Source of the DNA: Clostridiales bacterium
GTDB taxonomy: Bacteria; Bacillota_A; Clostridia; Christensenellales; Borkfalkiaceae
NCBI GenBank assembly: GCA_015055785.1
Contig: SVHQ01000001.1
Span: 1-53,127 of the forward strand
DNA length: 53,127 nt
Direction of reading: 5' to 3'
The number at the start of each line of letters is the position of its first letter. Position 1 is the stretch's first letter. A program made the position numbers and the translations under genes. A model generated the notes under the pieces. The model saw only the letters and a list, made by a program, of their open reading frames with translations, did no database searches and was not told the origin of the DNA. Shown here piece after piece: positions 1-7,621 of the stretch.

Positions 1-426
1 AAAAGCGTAATACCTACACATCAATTACCCTTTATCAACGCAGCGATGTGTAGACTGGAATCGTTTGGCGATATTATCAATGCAACGCACCTACAAAATT
101 ACATAAACCTCGTAAAGAAAAATAACCACTGTGTATTCTCCCTTTTTACAAAGAATTACACGGTGGTTTTTGATTATTTTAAGACGCATAAGCAACCGAA
201 GAATTTATCCATTGTGATATCTTCTCTGCTTCTCAATACACCTTTTGACGTAAACTGCCTTAACGAAACAAAGATAACGAACGTGAAAATTTTTACCGTT
301 TATACGAAAGCATACGCAAAAGGCAATAACGTACCTATCAACTGTGGAAAAAATCGCTGTATTGATTGTCAGCGCTGTTATAAGAAAAATAAAGCTCCGA
401 TTTACGTATCGGAGCTTTTGAAATAA
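1..426 (+). CDS. GP88-like phage/plasmid protein, C-terminal part
   Basis: The reading frame is open to the left edge, so this is the end of a longer gene; the first internal ATG at 46 is unlikely to be the true start. The visible 141 residues contain the pattern R-x-E-S-F-G-D-I-I...Y-I-N-L-V-K, then C-V-F-S-L-F-T-K-N, resembling the 'gene product 88' family, in which an acidic GD motif is followed by a line ending in a TK dipeptide. The C-terminus has a cysteine cluster (C-G-K-N-R-C-I-D-C-Q-R-C) that could bind metal. Such proteins are common in early gene clusters of conjugative elements and phages; the biochemical role is not established. It leads a plus-strand cluster ending at 4208. Family assignment is from pattern memory. 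Confidence 0.6.
   Translation, partial: KSVIPTHQLPFINAAMCRLESFGDIINATHLQNYINLVKKNNHCVFSLFTKNYTVVFDYFKTHKQPKNLSIVISSLLLNTPFDVNCLNETKITNVKIFTVYTKAYAKGNNVPINCGKNRCIDCQRCYKKNKAPIYVSELLK
391..418 (+). terminator. Hairpin overlapping the end of the first gene
   Basis: A perfect 11-bp inverted repeat (AAAGCTCCGAT / ATCGGAGCTTT, 6-nt loop) lies inside the last codons of the GP88-like gene and is followed by a short T run. It may act as a weak terminator or mRNA 3' stabiliser before the next gene at 452. The T tract is only four bases before a G, so function is uncertain. Confidence 0.45.
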
Positions 427-451
427 ATTTTTTATATAAAGGAGAACCATT

Positions 452-859
452 ATGAACAAACAAACCAGAAAAGAACAAGCCATCAAGTACCTGCAACAAC
501 TGTACGTTTACGAGCCTTACGTAAAGGATTTTATCGAAAACGACCAAGTATGCGTCTTTGAACGTTATATGGGCTATTGGGTGTATCAATATCCTGAAAT
601 CGAAGCGAAAATGAAAGCCATTGAAAAGGAATACAAGTGTACCGTGTACGCGATTACCCACGAATTTACGGGTTTTGGCGAGTGTTATTCTTTCCTGCTT
701 GTGACAAACTACAAACACGAATGGAAAACGCTTTTACAATCCAAAAACAGCAACCATAACGCCTTTGCGTACGTATGGAATAAAACGGACGATTGGTGCA
801 GCGAGTTTGGCACGGTCACAGTCCAAAGCAAATTTGGCGGCATTACAAGAATCGCATAA
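452..859 (+). CDS. Hypothetical protein, 135 aa
   Basis: No family is recognised. The start ATG has an AAGGAG ribosome-binding site nine bases upstream. The protein is soluble, without signal peptide or membrane segment, and aromatic-rich; the N-terminal half has a charged helical stretch (MNKQTRKEQAIKYLQQLYVY) and the C-terminal half looks like a mixed alpha/beta domain ending in short beta strands. It sits 25 bp after the GP88-like gene and 23 bp before the next gene, so it belongs to the accessory cluster of a mobile element. Confidence 0.75.
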   Translation: MNKQTRKEQAIKYLQQLYVYEPYVKDFIENDQVCVFERYMGYWVYQYPEIEAKMKAIEKEYKCTVYAITHEFTGFGECYSFLLVTNYKHEWKTLLQSKNSNHNAFAYVWNKTDDWCSEFGTVTVQSKFGGITRIA

Positions 860-882
860 CAATTATTTTAAGGAGTATACCA

Positions 883-1089
883 ATGAAAAAAGATAGACTT
901 AAAAAGTTATTACGCAATGCAATTACATGGATTGATGAAGAATGCACTGATTTTTTCGTTTCATCCGTAGACAACGAGTATGAATGGTATGAAAATACGC
1001 TTGGAATTACCAAGAAAGAATTGCATGAAATTGGCATCGATTGGATAAACGAAACCTCTGAGGAGATAGATTATGAAGCAGAGAACTAA
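883..1089 (+). CDS. Hypothetical small acidic protein, 68 aa
   Basis: The ATG at 883 is preceded by AAGGAG at 870-875 and is preferred over an upstream in-frame ATG at 793 that lies inside the previous gene. The product begins MKKDRLKKLLRNAITWIDEE, an amphipathic helix rich in lysine, followed by an acidic C-terminal half. No family recognised. Its last 17 bases overlap the next gene, so the two are probably translationally coupled. Confidence 0.65.
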   Translation: MKKDRLKKLLRNAITWIDEECTDFFVSSVDNEYEWYENTLGITKKELHEIGIDWINETSEEIDYEAEN

Positions 1090-1330
1090 CGCAGGATATA
1101 CGATTATAGCAAATATCAAGCTCCCCGACTGCGAATACGTACTTGGCGAAAAGCAAACAGAAAGCAGAGAACCTAAATACGTTACTTGGTATTGCGTGAA
1201 CAGTAAAAATTATTACTACGGCTATTATACCAACAATAAAAAAGATGCACTGATTACGCTTTATAAACGTGCTAAAAAAGAAATCAATTATCGCATTGAC
1301 AAATTAAATTTAATAACAAAAGGAGAATAA
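1073..1330 (+). CDS. Hypothetical protein, 85 aa
   Basis: The start overlaps the end of the preceding gene and has a GAGGAG ribosome-binding site within that gene. The protein is basic and tyrosine-rich (Y-C-V-N-S-K-N-Y-Y-Y-G-Y-Y), with a lysine-rich C-terminal helix, and no membrane segment. No family recognised; tiny proteins of this sort are typical between the GP88-like and PcfK/PcfJ-like genes of conjugative elements. Confidence 0.65.
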   Translation: MKQRTNAGYTIIANIKLPDCEYVLGEKQTESREPKYVTWYCVNSKNYYYGYYTNNKKDALITLYKRAKKEINYRIDKLNLITKGE

Positions 1331-1334
1331 AAAA

Positions 1335-1523
1335 ATGAAACCCTATAAAGCTATGGCACATATTCACTCACTTGACGGAGAAATACGCGAAGTTACCGTT
1401 TTAGAAAACGACGGCGGCAATAACTATATCGTGGAATATAACGGTGTAAAATGCACCGCTATTTTCAACTGGTATACCTGTTCGTATTACGCAGATGATA
1501 AATATGGAATTATAAAGGAGTGA
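1335..1523 (+). CDS. Hypothetical small protein, 62 aa
   Basis: ATG preceded by AAAAGGAGAATA. The product reads as a short beta-rich domain (charged strand I-R-E-V-T-V-L-E-N-D, then Y-I-V-E-Y-N-G-V-K-C) ending in aromatic residues. Its TGA stop at 1521-1523 overlaps the ribosome-binding site of the next gene, which implies coupled translation. No family recognised. Confidence 0.6.
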   Translation: MKPYKAMAHIHSLDGEIREVTVLENDGGNNYIVEYNGVKCTAIFNWYTCSYYADDKYGIIKE

Positions 1524-1528
1524 TAGCA

Positions 1529-2530
1529 ATGACCTTAAATCTTAAAACCAGTTGTGTAGAACACAACGTATTAAAAGAATATTTGGAAGAAAATGCAAGC
1601 GCAACTCTTGCAGAAAAAATCAATCACGGCGTTTTTATAGAGAAAGACGGAAAACGTTTGCTTAACAGAAAAGATTTGGACGGCTTTATGAAATACGCTT
1701 GCGAAGAAGCGAGAAAACTTGCAGCCAAAGGCGCTACCAGTGCTTGCATAAAAGACGACGTAGTATTCGGCTGGGCTATCCACTATTTTGAAGAAGATGA
1801 AATCATCGGCAAACTCTACAACGAAGACGGCAGCGAATACAAACCGCCGAAACCCGAATATAAACCCATTCAACGCGTACCTGCCCCTTCCATTCCTGTA
1901 AAACCTACACCACCGAAAGCGCAACAATTCAATTTATTTGATATGATGGCGCAGACAGAAGAATCCAAAGCCGACAAATCCGCTGACGAGCTTGACGATG
2001 GTAATGCTGAACCCACCGAGCTGAACGTAGATATGGAAACGGGCGAAATCTTATCTTATAAGACCGCAGAGAAAAACGTCCCTAGAACGCAAGGATCTTC
2101 GCTTTATCAAAAATACATACAAATTCAAAATCAATATCCCCAAGCCGTAATCGCTTACCGGCTTGGGGACTTTTTTGAAGTCTTTGGGGATAATGCCGTC
2201 AAAGTTTCCAATCGCCTTGAACTTACTTTAACGGGACGGGATTGCGGACTGGAAGAACGCGTAGCTATGGTCGGTTTCCCCTATTACGCTGCAGATGTAT
2301 ATTTCAAGAAAATATCAGCATTTGCGCAGCTCGTTATCGTAGACGGGGATTCCGTTTCTCTTTATCAAATCGAAGAACCGCCCTTAAAACCGCAAAACGA
2401 GCCTTCTTTGCCCGAAAATTTCGATGATAACGACGATTTTGAGGAAGAACGCGCCTTGCAAAAATTCTTCGATAAAGACGCTCTTTGTCCCCTTTATGAA
2501 CTCTTTGATTACAACCTGGATATGCAATAA
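1529..2530 (+). CDS. PcfK-like domain fused to MutS domain I-like module
   Basis: The ATG at 1529 is chosen because AAGGAG lies eight bases upstream; a GTG at 1520 overlaps that site. Residues about 1-105 resemble the PcfK-like family (helical, with D-D-V-V-F-G-W-A-I-H-Y-F-E-E-D-E, close to the family's 'DDEVFGMAVHYYDED' pattern). A proline-rich linker (about 110-140) and an acidic linker follow. Residues about 190-285 match MutS domain I, the mismatch-contacting N-terminal domain: Y-Q-K-Y...Y-P-Q-A-V-I-A-Y-R-L-G-D-F-F-E-V-F-G-D-N-A, then L-T-G-R and V-A-M-V-G-F-P-Y-Y-A. MutS clamp and ATPase domains are absent, so this is not a mismatch-repair MutS. PcfK-like proteins are conjugative-element proteins; some relatives are named AcrIIA9-family Cas9 inhibitors. 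The neighbouring PcfJ-like gene supports the assignment. Confidence 0.75.
   Translation: MTLNLKTSCVEHNVLKEYLEENASATLAEKINHGVFIEKDGKRLLNRKDLDGFMKYACEEARKLAAKGATSACIKDDVVFGWAIHYFEEDEIIGKLYNEDGSEYKPPKPEYKPIQRVPAPSIPVKPTPPKAQQFNLFDMMAQTEESKADKSADELDDGNAEPTELNVDMETGEILSYKTAEKNVPRTQGSSLYQKYIQIQNQYPQAVIAYRLGDFFEVFGDNAVKVSNRLELTLTGRDCGLEERVAMVGFPYYAADVYFKKISAFAQLVIVDGDSVSLYQIEEPPLKPQNEPSLPENFDDNDDFEEERALQKFFDKDALCPLYELFDYNLDMQ
2138..2176 (+). terminator. Terminator-like hairpin inside the PcfK-MutS gene
   Basis: A perfect 10-bp inverted repeat (CCCCAAGCCG / CGGCTTGGGG, 12-nt loop) is followed after two bases by T6. It lies within the coding sequence of the MutS-like module. It has the form of an intrinsic terminator; whether it is used, or is chance given the encoded residues, cannot be told from sequence. 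Confidence 0.4.
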
Positions 2531-2542
2531 GGAGAAATACAA

Positions 2543-3901
2543 ATGCTTGATAGAAATTATATTAAACCTATCCCTAAAACGATTGTTGCAGCTATTAAAC
2601 GCAAAGATAAAAACCGTTATAAAACGCCCTGCGGAAACACTCGCTTTTATTCCTACCTATCCACGTGGAAAAAAGAGCTTGTAAAAGTGACCGTTGCAGT
2701 AAGACACTATAAAGAAGAATGGTATTGTAAACAGGTCGCCGTTCACGGGCTTCGTTCTGAAAATGCGCTTGTAAAAGACGTAGAATATTTTACCGTTGCT
2801 GGATACGTCGTCGGTTGGTACGATATCAAGGCTTGTGCCAGAAAAAAGCAATGGGAAGACGGAAAATGGTATTCCTGCAAAAGAAAATACTTCGATATGT
2901 TCGCCCCTACCGTCAATCTTGAGTATTTAGAACGTTTTCCTGAATATCAATACAGCGAATATGAAAACGCGCCTTGCGACGATATTTTATCTTATCTTCG
3001 CCTTTATGAAGAATACCCCGAATCCGAATATTTAATTAAAAGCGGTTTGGAATATTACGCAATGAATAAAACGATTTTACGGCAAGTACGCAAGGACAAA
3101 TCCTTCCATAAATGGCTCGTAGCACATAAAGACGCCGATATGATTACTGGAAAGTATTATTGCAACGCTATCTTACACGCTTATACACATAACGTTCCTA
3201 TTGCACAAGTAAATATGCTTGAATACCGCAAACGCCATCTTGTTGCAGATTACCACGGAAAAGACATTGTGAAACTTGCAATTAAAAAAGGCGTTAAGGG
3301 TGAATACGAACGCTTCTTCGCTTATTTAGACAAGCACGATATTTCTAATTATTTATATCTTGATTACATACGCGCTTGTAATTTTCTTAATCTTGACTGT
3401 CACGATGATAAAATCCGTTATCCAAAAGATTTCCATCGTTGGCACGATATCCGCATTGAAGAAAAACGCGTAATAGAAGCCGAGCAAGAACGCTTACGTA
3501 AAGAAAAATCCAAGAAAGAGAAAGAAAAGCTTGTCAGCGATTTCCTTATTGCCGCCGAGAAATATCTCCCCCTTGCAGAGTTTGCTGGGGATAAGCATTT
3601 CGCTATCTTTATCGCACGCTCCCCTGCCGAGCTTGTAAAAGAAGGCAATGCTCTTTCTCATTGCGTTGGGCATAACGGTTATGATAAGAAAATGGCTAAT
3701 CAGGAAACGCTTATCTTCTTCGTGCGCAAGATAGAAGAATTGGACAAACCGTTCGTCACCCTTGAATATTCCTTAAAGAGCAAAAAAGTTTTGCAGTGCT
3801 ACGCTTATCACAACACTAAACCCGAAGAAAAAGTATTGAACTTCGTTCATAAAAAATGGCTTCCATACGCAAATAAACAATTAAAGAAAATCGCCGCATA
3901 A
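2543..3901 (+). CDS. PcfJ-like protein, 452 aa
   Basis: The start has TAAGGAGAAATACAA directly upstream and lies 12 bp after the PcfK-like gene. The C-terminal third carries the PcfJ-like signature: E-G-N-A-L-S-H-C-V-G-H-N-G-Y-D-K-K, followed by a strand (L-I-F-F-V-R-K) and a second strand ending L-Q-C-Y-A-Y-H-N (about residues 365-430). The N-terminal two thirds is mixed and ends in a lysine/glutamate-rich coiled segment (about 305-335). PcfJ takes its name from the conjugative plasmid pCF10; the function of the family is not known. Together with PcfK it marks this stretch as part of a conjugative or phage-like element. Confidence 0.8.
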   Translation: MLDRNYIKPIPKTIVAAIKRKDKNRYKTPCGNTRFYSYLSTWKKELVKVTVAVRHYKEEWYCKQVAVHGLRSENALVKDVEYFTVAGYVVGWYDIKACARKKQWEDGKWYSCKRKYFDMFAPTVNLEYLERFPEYQYSEYENAPCDDILSYLRLYEEYPESEYLIKSGLEYYAMNKTILRQVRKDKSFHKWLVAHKDADMITGKYYCNAILHAYTHNVPIAQVNMLEYRKRHLVADYHGKDIVKLAIKKGVKGEYERFFAYLDKHDISNYLYLDYIRACNFLNLDCHDDKIRYPKDFHRWHDIRIEEKRVIEAEQERLRKEKSKKEKEKLVSDFLIAAEKYLPLAEFAGDKHFAIFIARSPAELVKEGNALSHCVGHNGYDKKMANQETLIFFVRKIEELDKPFVTLEYSLKSKKVLQCYAYHNTKPEEKVLNFVHKKWLPYANKQLKKIAA

Positions 3902-3917
3902 GGCAAAGGAGAAAAGT

Positions 3918-4208
3918 ATGAATACTTATTTTAGAATCACCGCTTACAACCCCACGCACGATATTTCCTTTATCGTAGACAGTATTGACAAACACGAGAA
4001 TATTGGTCAGTTCTGTGTTGCAATCGTAAAACATAGCAGAATTATTGAAGGTTCTTCCGCTACGCAATTTGGCGACGGGAATATTCCCAAAGCTACGTCC
4101 AACGGAGAAAACTATATCTTACGCGCTTGCATGAAAGGCAAAGTCACAAAGCAAAACGGCGTTATCAATATCAACGGACGATACTATACACCTAATATGG
4201 GAAGATAA
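3918..4208 (+). CDS. Hypothetical protein, 96 aa
   Basis: ATG preceded by AAAGGAGAAAAGT, 16 bp after the PcfJ-like gene. The sequence opens with a strand-rich segment (Y-F-R-I-T-A-Y-N-P) and shows no membrane segment or signal peptide. It is the last gene of the plus-strand cluster and is followed by a strong terminator. No family recognised. Confidence 0.7.
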   Translation: MNTYFRITAYNPTHDISFIVDSIDKHENIGQFCVAIVKHSRIIEGSSATQFGDGNIPKATSNGENYILRACMKGKVTKQNGVININGRYYTPNMGR

Positions 4209-4232
4209 CACTAACTCCTATATAAAACGTAT

Positions 4233-4264
4233 GGGGAAAGGCTTCACGCCTTTCCCCTTTTTTT
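4233..4264 (+). terminator. Intrinsic terminator of the plus-strand cluster
   Basis: Perfect 10-bp stem GGGGAAAGGC / GCCTTTCCCC with a 5-nt loop, followed by seven T residues. It closes the cluster and separates it from convergent minus-strand genes. Confidence 0.9.
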
Positions 4265-4284
4265 ATTTCATTCTCGTTATAATA
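4259..4284. repeat. 26-bp direct repeat, copy 1
   Basis: TTTTTTATTTCATTC-T-CGTTATAATA recurs at 6947-6972 with a single difference (C for T). The two copies bracket the metallophosphoesterase cassette. In both cases the repeat, read on the minus strand, contains the stop codon of a gene (the ATP-binding-protein remnant here, the RloB-like gene at the other copy) plus its immediate trailer. Confidence 0.8.
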
Positions 4285-4354
4285 CTTTCCAATATGCAAT
4301 CTTATCCAAACCAAGACGTTCGATAAGACCTTTTTCTTTTAATAATATCAATTC
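4277..4354 (-). pseudogene. Remnant of an AlbA_2/RecG-like ATP-binding protein C-terminus
   Basis: The minus strand encodes 25 codons ending in TAA: E-L-I-L-L-K-E-K-G-L-I-E-R-L-G-L-D-K-I-A then Y-W-K-V-L. This matches the winged-helix tail typical of AlbA-domain or RecG-like ATP-binding proteins (G-x-I-x-R-x-G-x-x-K-x-G-Y-W). A stop codon lies immediately upstream and the rest of the gene is missing, replaced by the small gene at 4360-4692. I infer replacement of an older accessory gene by the phosphoesterase cassette, with the 3' tail left behind. Confidence 0.6.
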
Positions 4355-4359
4355 CTAAA

Positions 4360-4692
4360 TTATTCCTGCTCCAAATTAAAATGTGATGTGTATTGAATAA
4401 ATGTACTTTTAGGAAGAATTTTTAAGCCTTCACCAAAACACTGCATAACCTCTTCTAGTGTCATAACGATATATTTTGAGTCAATATATTTTTTATTATA
4501 CGCAGTTGCCAATACTCTTTTTAAAATTTGCACTTCTGTACGCCTATTAGGATTTTGATTATATTTTGCAATTTGTATATATATCCTGTTTACATTAACT
4601 CCCACACTTTGCTGAGGAAATTGCAAACTCAAATTTTTTATATCAAAATTCTCTAACATTAATGCATTATTAGTTTTACGCACTTTGCTCAT
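4360..4692 (-). CDS. Hypothetical partner of the metallophosphoesterase, 110 aa
   Basis: The start overlaps the end of the upstream phosphoesterase by 17 bp and has GGGAGAAG before the ATG, so the two are one transcriptional and probably one translational unit. The protein is basic, with no signal peptide or membrane segment; the middle reads as helical (I-Y-I-Q-I-A-K-Y-N-Q-N-P-N-R-R-T-E-V-Q-I-L). No family recognised. Because it is always read with the enzyme, a regulatory or immunity-type partner role is plausible but is only inferred from position. Confidence 0.65.
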   Translation of the reverse strand: MSKVRKTNNALMLENFDIKNLSLQFPQQSVGVNVNRIYIQIAKYNQNPNRRTEVQILKRVLATAYNKKYIDSKYIVMTLEEVMQCFGEGLKILPKSTFIQYTSHFNLEQE

Positions 4693-6704
4693 TTTTTACT
4701 TCTCCCTGTTCTACTCCCTTTTTTACCCAATCACAAAATTGAGCGATATCAACACGAAAAATTTCCAAATATTGATCAATTATATCTTCTAAAGTTTCTT
4801 TAAATGAAAAATAATCCAAACAGTAAAGTAGTTCGTCAAACTTTTCATTATTTGTAGTAACACCAAAAGTGAGATAGGGTATTTTCTTCGTTCTACCATT
4901 TTCTTTATATTTTCTTATATAGTTATTATTCTCAAACAGTGGAACTATAGTTATAAAATTTTTCCATTTAGCTTTCAATTTATTTTCAACAAAATCTTCA
5001 TTAATTGAATAAATTAAGCTACAGTTTGACTCATAAGCTTTTTCAATCAATTCGCCGTATTTAATTTCAGAAACCTCATATTCTTCAGGAATAATACTTT
5101 GAGGGAAAGAGGTACATAAACGTAAATACTGAAATGTATTTCGATCAGCCAAATAACGAAAATGAAAGCGCACAATATCATTTTTATCTGCATCTACTAA
5201 AATTTGTTGCATTTTTTGACAGACTTTTTGTAAAAATCCTAAAAACATCTCGAATAGCAATCTTTTATTTCTTTGAAATATTTTATTTAAAATCTCTGTA
5301 TTATGTTCGTCATTAGGAGTATTAGCAAACAAATAATTATATAATATTTCATCTATATAATTAATTTCCTCTATCTCCTCCGCTTCATTATCCTTATCTA
5401 TAAATTCATCTAGTCCATCTAAATCTATATTTTCATATAAATCATTTTTATCTGATTCCGTCATAACGCTTATGACCGCCCTAAACCTTTCAATCCTCTT
5501 TATATAAGTCTTTATTGACTCAATAAAGTTTCCCGAAATATAATAGGATTTTGCCAAACTATTATTACCACCACTTAAAGTTATGTATGTTTGTGTCTCT
5601 TCCGCTTTTATAGGAAACACTAATTTATTACAATCAATGTGCTTGCTAGTATATATTCTAAAATCAGGCGAAAATGTTCCATCATCTTTAGTACTACGAA
5701 CATATAGTTCAATAGAATTCATATTCAAATTAAAAACATATGTAGAATACGTATGATTCCCCACATGTCGAGCAGCCATATCTTCTGGCCACCCCATTCC
5801 CGTTACGAAAGTGCTAATTGAATGTCTATTATTCACCCAATTATTCACCGTTCTATCATGCGTATGCCCACATAAATACACGTTAGCGTCTAAACCGTCA
5901 AATGATACCATTTCATTAAATATTTTATCTTCTTCTTTCCCACATAACGAACCTATGGGATGATGCCCTAATACAATAGTGACATCTGGTCTCATTGAAT
6001 GTTTATTAAATAGCTTTTGAAATTGTGAACGTATCGTCTCTATTTGAAATTGCCCTAAAATAATATTCCGATTATCATTACCATCAATACAACTCCAAGC
6101 GGTATTTAATAATACAAAACAATATTTTTTTCCATGAATCTCTAAAACATCAACCCCAAATGTTTCATTTATAAATGTTTTATTTTGAAAATTCATCTTC
6201 GCACCAAAGATTTCATATATTTGTTTGACCAAATATATATATCCAGAACCACTTTCTTCCCCGTAAGTTTCTAAATGATATTTCCAAAAACTATCATAAA
6301 AGGATTTATTAAAATAAGTTCCCTCACTTTGCACACCAGTTCCATTTAAAGATCTATATGCTGGTATTAAAAATTTATTGTCTTCACTTCTATATTTATC
6401 ATGATTTCCTGGTACAAGATAAATACCAGCGACTTTGTCTTTTAAGACTTGATACAGATCATTAAAAAAACATAGTGCATTGTTTACTGCCTTCTGATTC
6501 TTTGAATATTGCGGTGCTTGATGCAGTACATCTCCTGTTACTACAACAACTAAACTATCATTCTTAATATATTGAGTTTTTTTTTATATCATCTATTAAA
6601 CACCTCAGCAATCTTGAATAACCAGAATTATCTGCTCCAATATGCAAGTCTGAAAGATGAAGAATTGCCATATCATTCATATTCGTTTTGTTCCTTATTT
6701 TCAT
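4676..6704 (-). CDS. Calcineurin-like metallophosphoesterase, interrupted by a frameshift
   Basis: Five metallophosphatase motifs are visible in order: H-L-S-D-L-H-I-G near the N-terminus, V-V-V-V-T-G-D-V-L-H, V-P-G-N-H-D, V-L-G-H-H-P and C-G-H-T-H-D. These bind a di-metal centre that hydrolyses phosphoesters. The remaining C-terminal half (about 400 residues) matches nothing I know. The frame holding motifs 2-5 runs from a stop at 6584-6586 to 4676; motif 1 is read from ATG 6704 (or 6680) in the other frame. They join across an A9 run on the coding strand (6577-6585); one A fewer would restore a continuous protein of about 675 residues. This could be an assembly or sequencing error, ribosomal/polymerase slippage, or an inactivated gene. 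Context (next to RloAB-like genes, a small overlapping partner) suggests a defence role, by inference only. Confidence 0.75.
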
Positions 6705-6913
6705 CTTTTTCTTTTGTAGGTACCTTTTAATACACTATAAAAATTCTTCTAATTTATTATATTACAAAAAAAATAATTTGTCAATATTTGTAAAAATATT
6801 TCATAGCTTTTATCAATAATACTTTTCCTTAAAACACCCTTTTATTCTTCCTATTACCCCTATCACTTATTTAATATAATGTTTCTTATTTTAAAATTAA
6901 ATTGAGCTTTAAT
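6705..6913. other. AT-rich intergenic stretch
   Basis: Very AT-rich region between the phosphoesterase start and the RloAB terminator. It should contain the promoter of the phosphoesterase unit. Several TATAAT-like strings are present but none has a convincing -35 partner, so none is called. Confidence 0.4.
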
Positions 6914-6952
6914 AAAAAAGCAGAAACGACCATGCACTGTTCCCGCTTTTTT
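6914..6952 (-). terminator. Terminator of the RloAB-like unit
   Basis: On the minus strand AAAAAAGCGGGAAC pairs over 14 positions (two G-U) with GTTTCTGCTTTTTT across an 11-nt loop, ending in a U run. It lies 12 bp beyond the RloB-like stop codon. Confidence 0.8.
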
Positions 6953-6972
6953 ATTTCATTCCCGTTATAATA
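6947..6972. repeat. 26-bp direct repeat, copy 2
   Basis: Partner of 4259-4284 with one mismatch. It covers the last two codons, stop codon and terminator arm of the RloB-like gene. It marks the right edge of the phosphoesterase cassette. Confidence 0.8.
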
Positions 6973-7621
6973 ACGCACAATCTCTTAAGATGGTTTCAAC
7001 AATGTTCCAGATACTCAAAGAAGGATTCTTCTTATAATATTGATACCCAAAATTCTTAACCAAAACATCATCTTCTTGACGTTGTTTCATAATAGTTTTC
7101 GCACGAGCTATTGCTTCTTTTACATCACACAAAGTCAATTGCTCCAAACACTTTTGAAAATTATTTCCCTCTTTATAATCTTTCAAAGTTGAAAAATTCA
7201 TATGATATTCTCTGTTTATAAGAGTTAAATAATCTTTTCTATGCGTTAAACAGCTATTACAAATATTTTTATGTAAAATCATCCAAAGCTCAAATGTAAA
7301 ATTGCTATACCCCAGATTGTATTGAATTTTTTTCTCTTTTTTGATAGTGCTTAATCCTTTTAAAATCTTTTGAAATTTAAGAATATGTTCTTGTTCTTGG
7401 CTTTCCACATCACACAAGTGATAAAGCTGCGGTGTTGTTATACAATTAAACGCTTTCGCCGTTTTATATGGGTCGCTCGTAATAAATGATTTAATTTCCA
7501 CAGTACAAGCAGATTCCTCCGACGAATTAATAAGTTGTTGCAAATATTTTAAATAACGTGCCTCACACTCACCTTCAACCGTAAAAACATATCTTCTATT
7601 TTCTTTTCTCTTAGTCATCAT
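6965..7621 (-). CDS. RloB-like protein
   Basis: The start is one of two adjacent ATGs (7621 or 7618) that overlap the stop of the ATPase gene and follow AGGAGGAAGC; an upstream ATG inside the ATPase gene is rejected. The 218-residue product has the RloB-family shape: after the basic start, Y-V-F-T-V-E-G-E-C-E-A-R-Y-L (the family's acidic 'EGxxTEpxY' strand), later Y-S-N-F-T-F-E-L-W-M-I-L-H (the 'SnpxFElWlLlH' motif), then N-F-Q-K-C and A-I-A-R-A. RloB is a Toprim-related predicted nuclease that travels with the AAA ATPase RloA, first named as open reading frames linked to restriction loci. Overlapping genes here fit that pair. Confidence 0.85.
   Translation of the reverse strand: MMTKRKENRRYVFTVEGECEARYLKYLQQLINSSEESACTVEIKSFITSDPYKTAKAFNCITTPQLYHLCDVESQEQEHILKFQKILKGLSTIKKEKKIQYNLGYSNFTFELWMILHKNICNSCLTHRKDYLTLINREYHMNFSTLKDYKEGNNFQKCLEQLTLCDVKEAIARAKTIMKQRQEDDVLVKNFGYQYYKKNPSLSIWNIVETILRDCALL

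Noticed and set aside
1529..2530. Annotation as DNA mismatch repair protein MutS
   Set aside because: Only domain I is present; clamp, connector and ATPase domains are absent and the N-terminus is PcfK-like.
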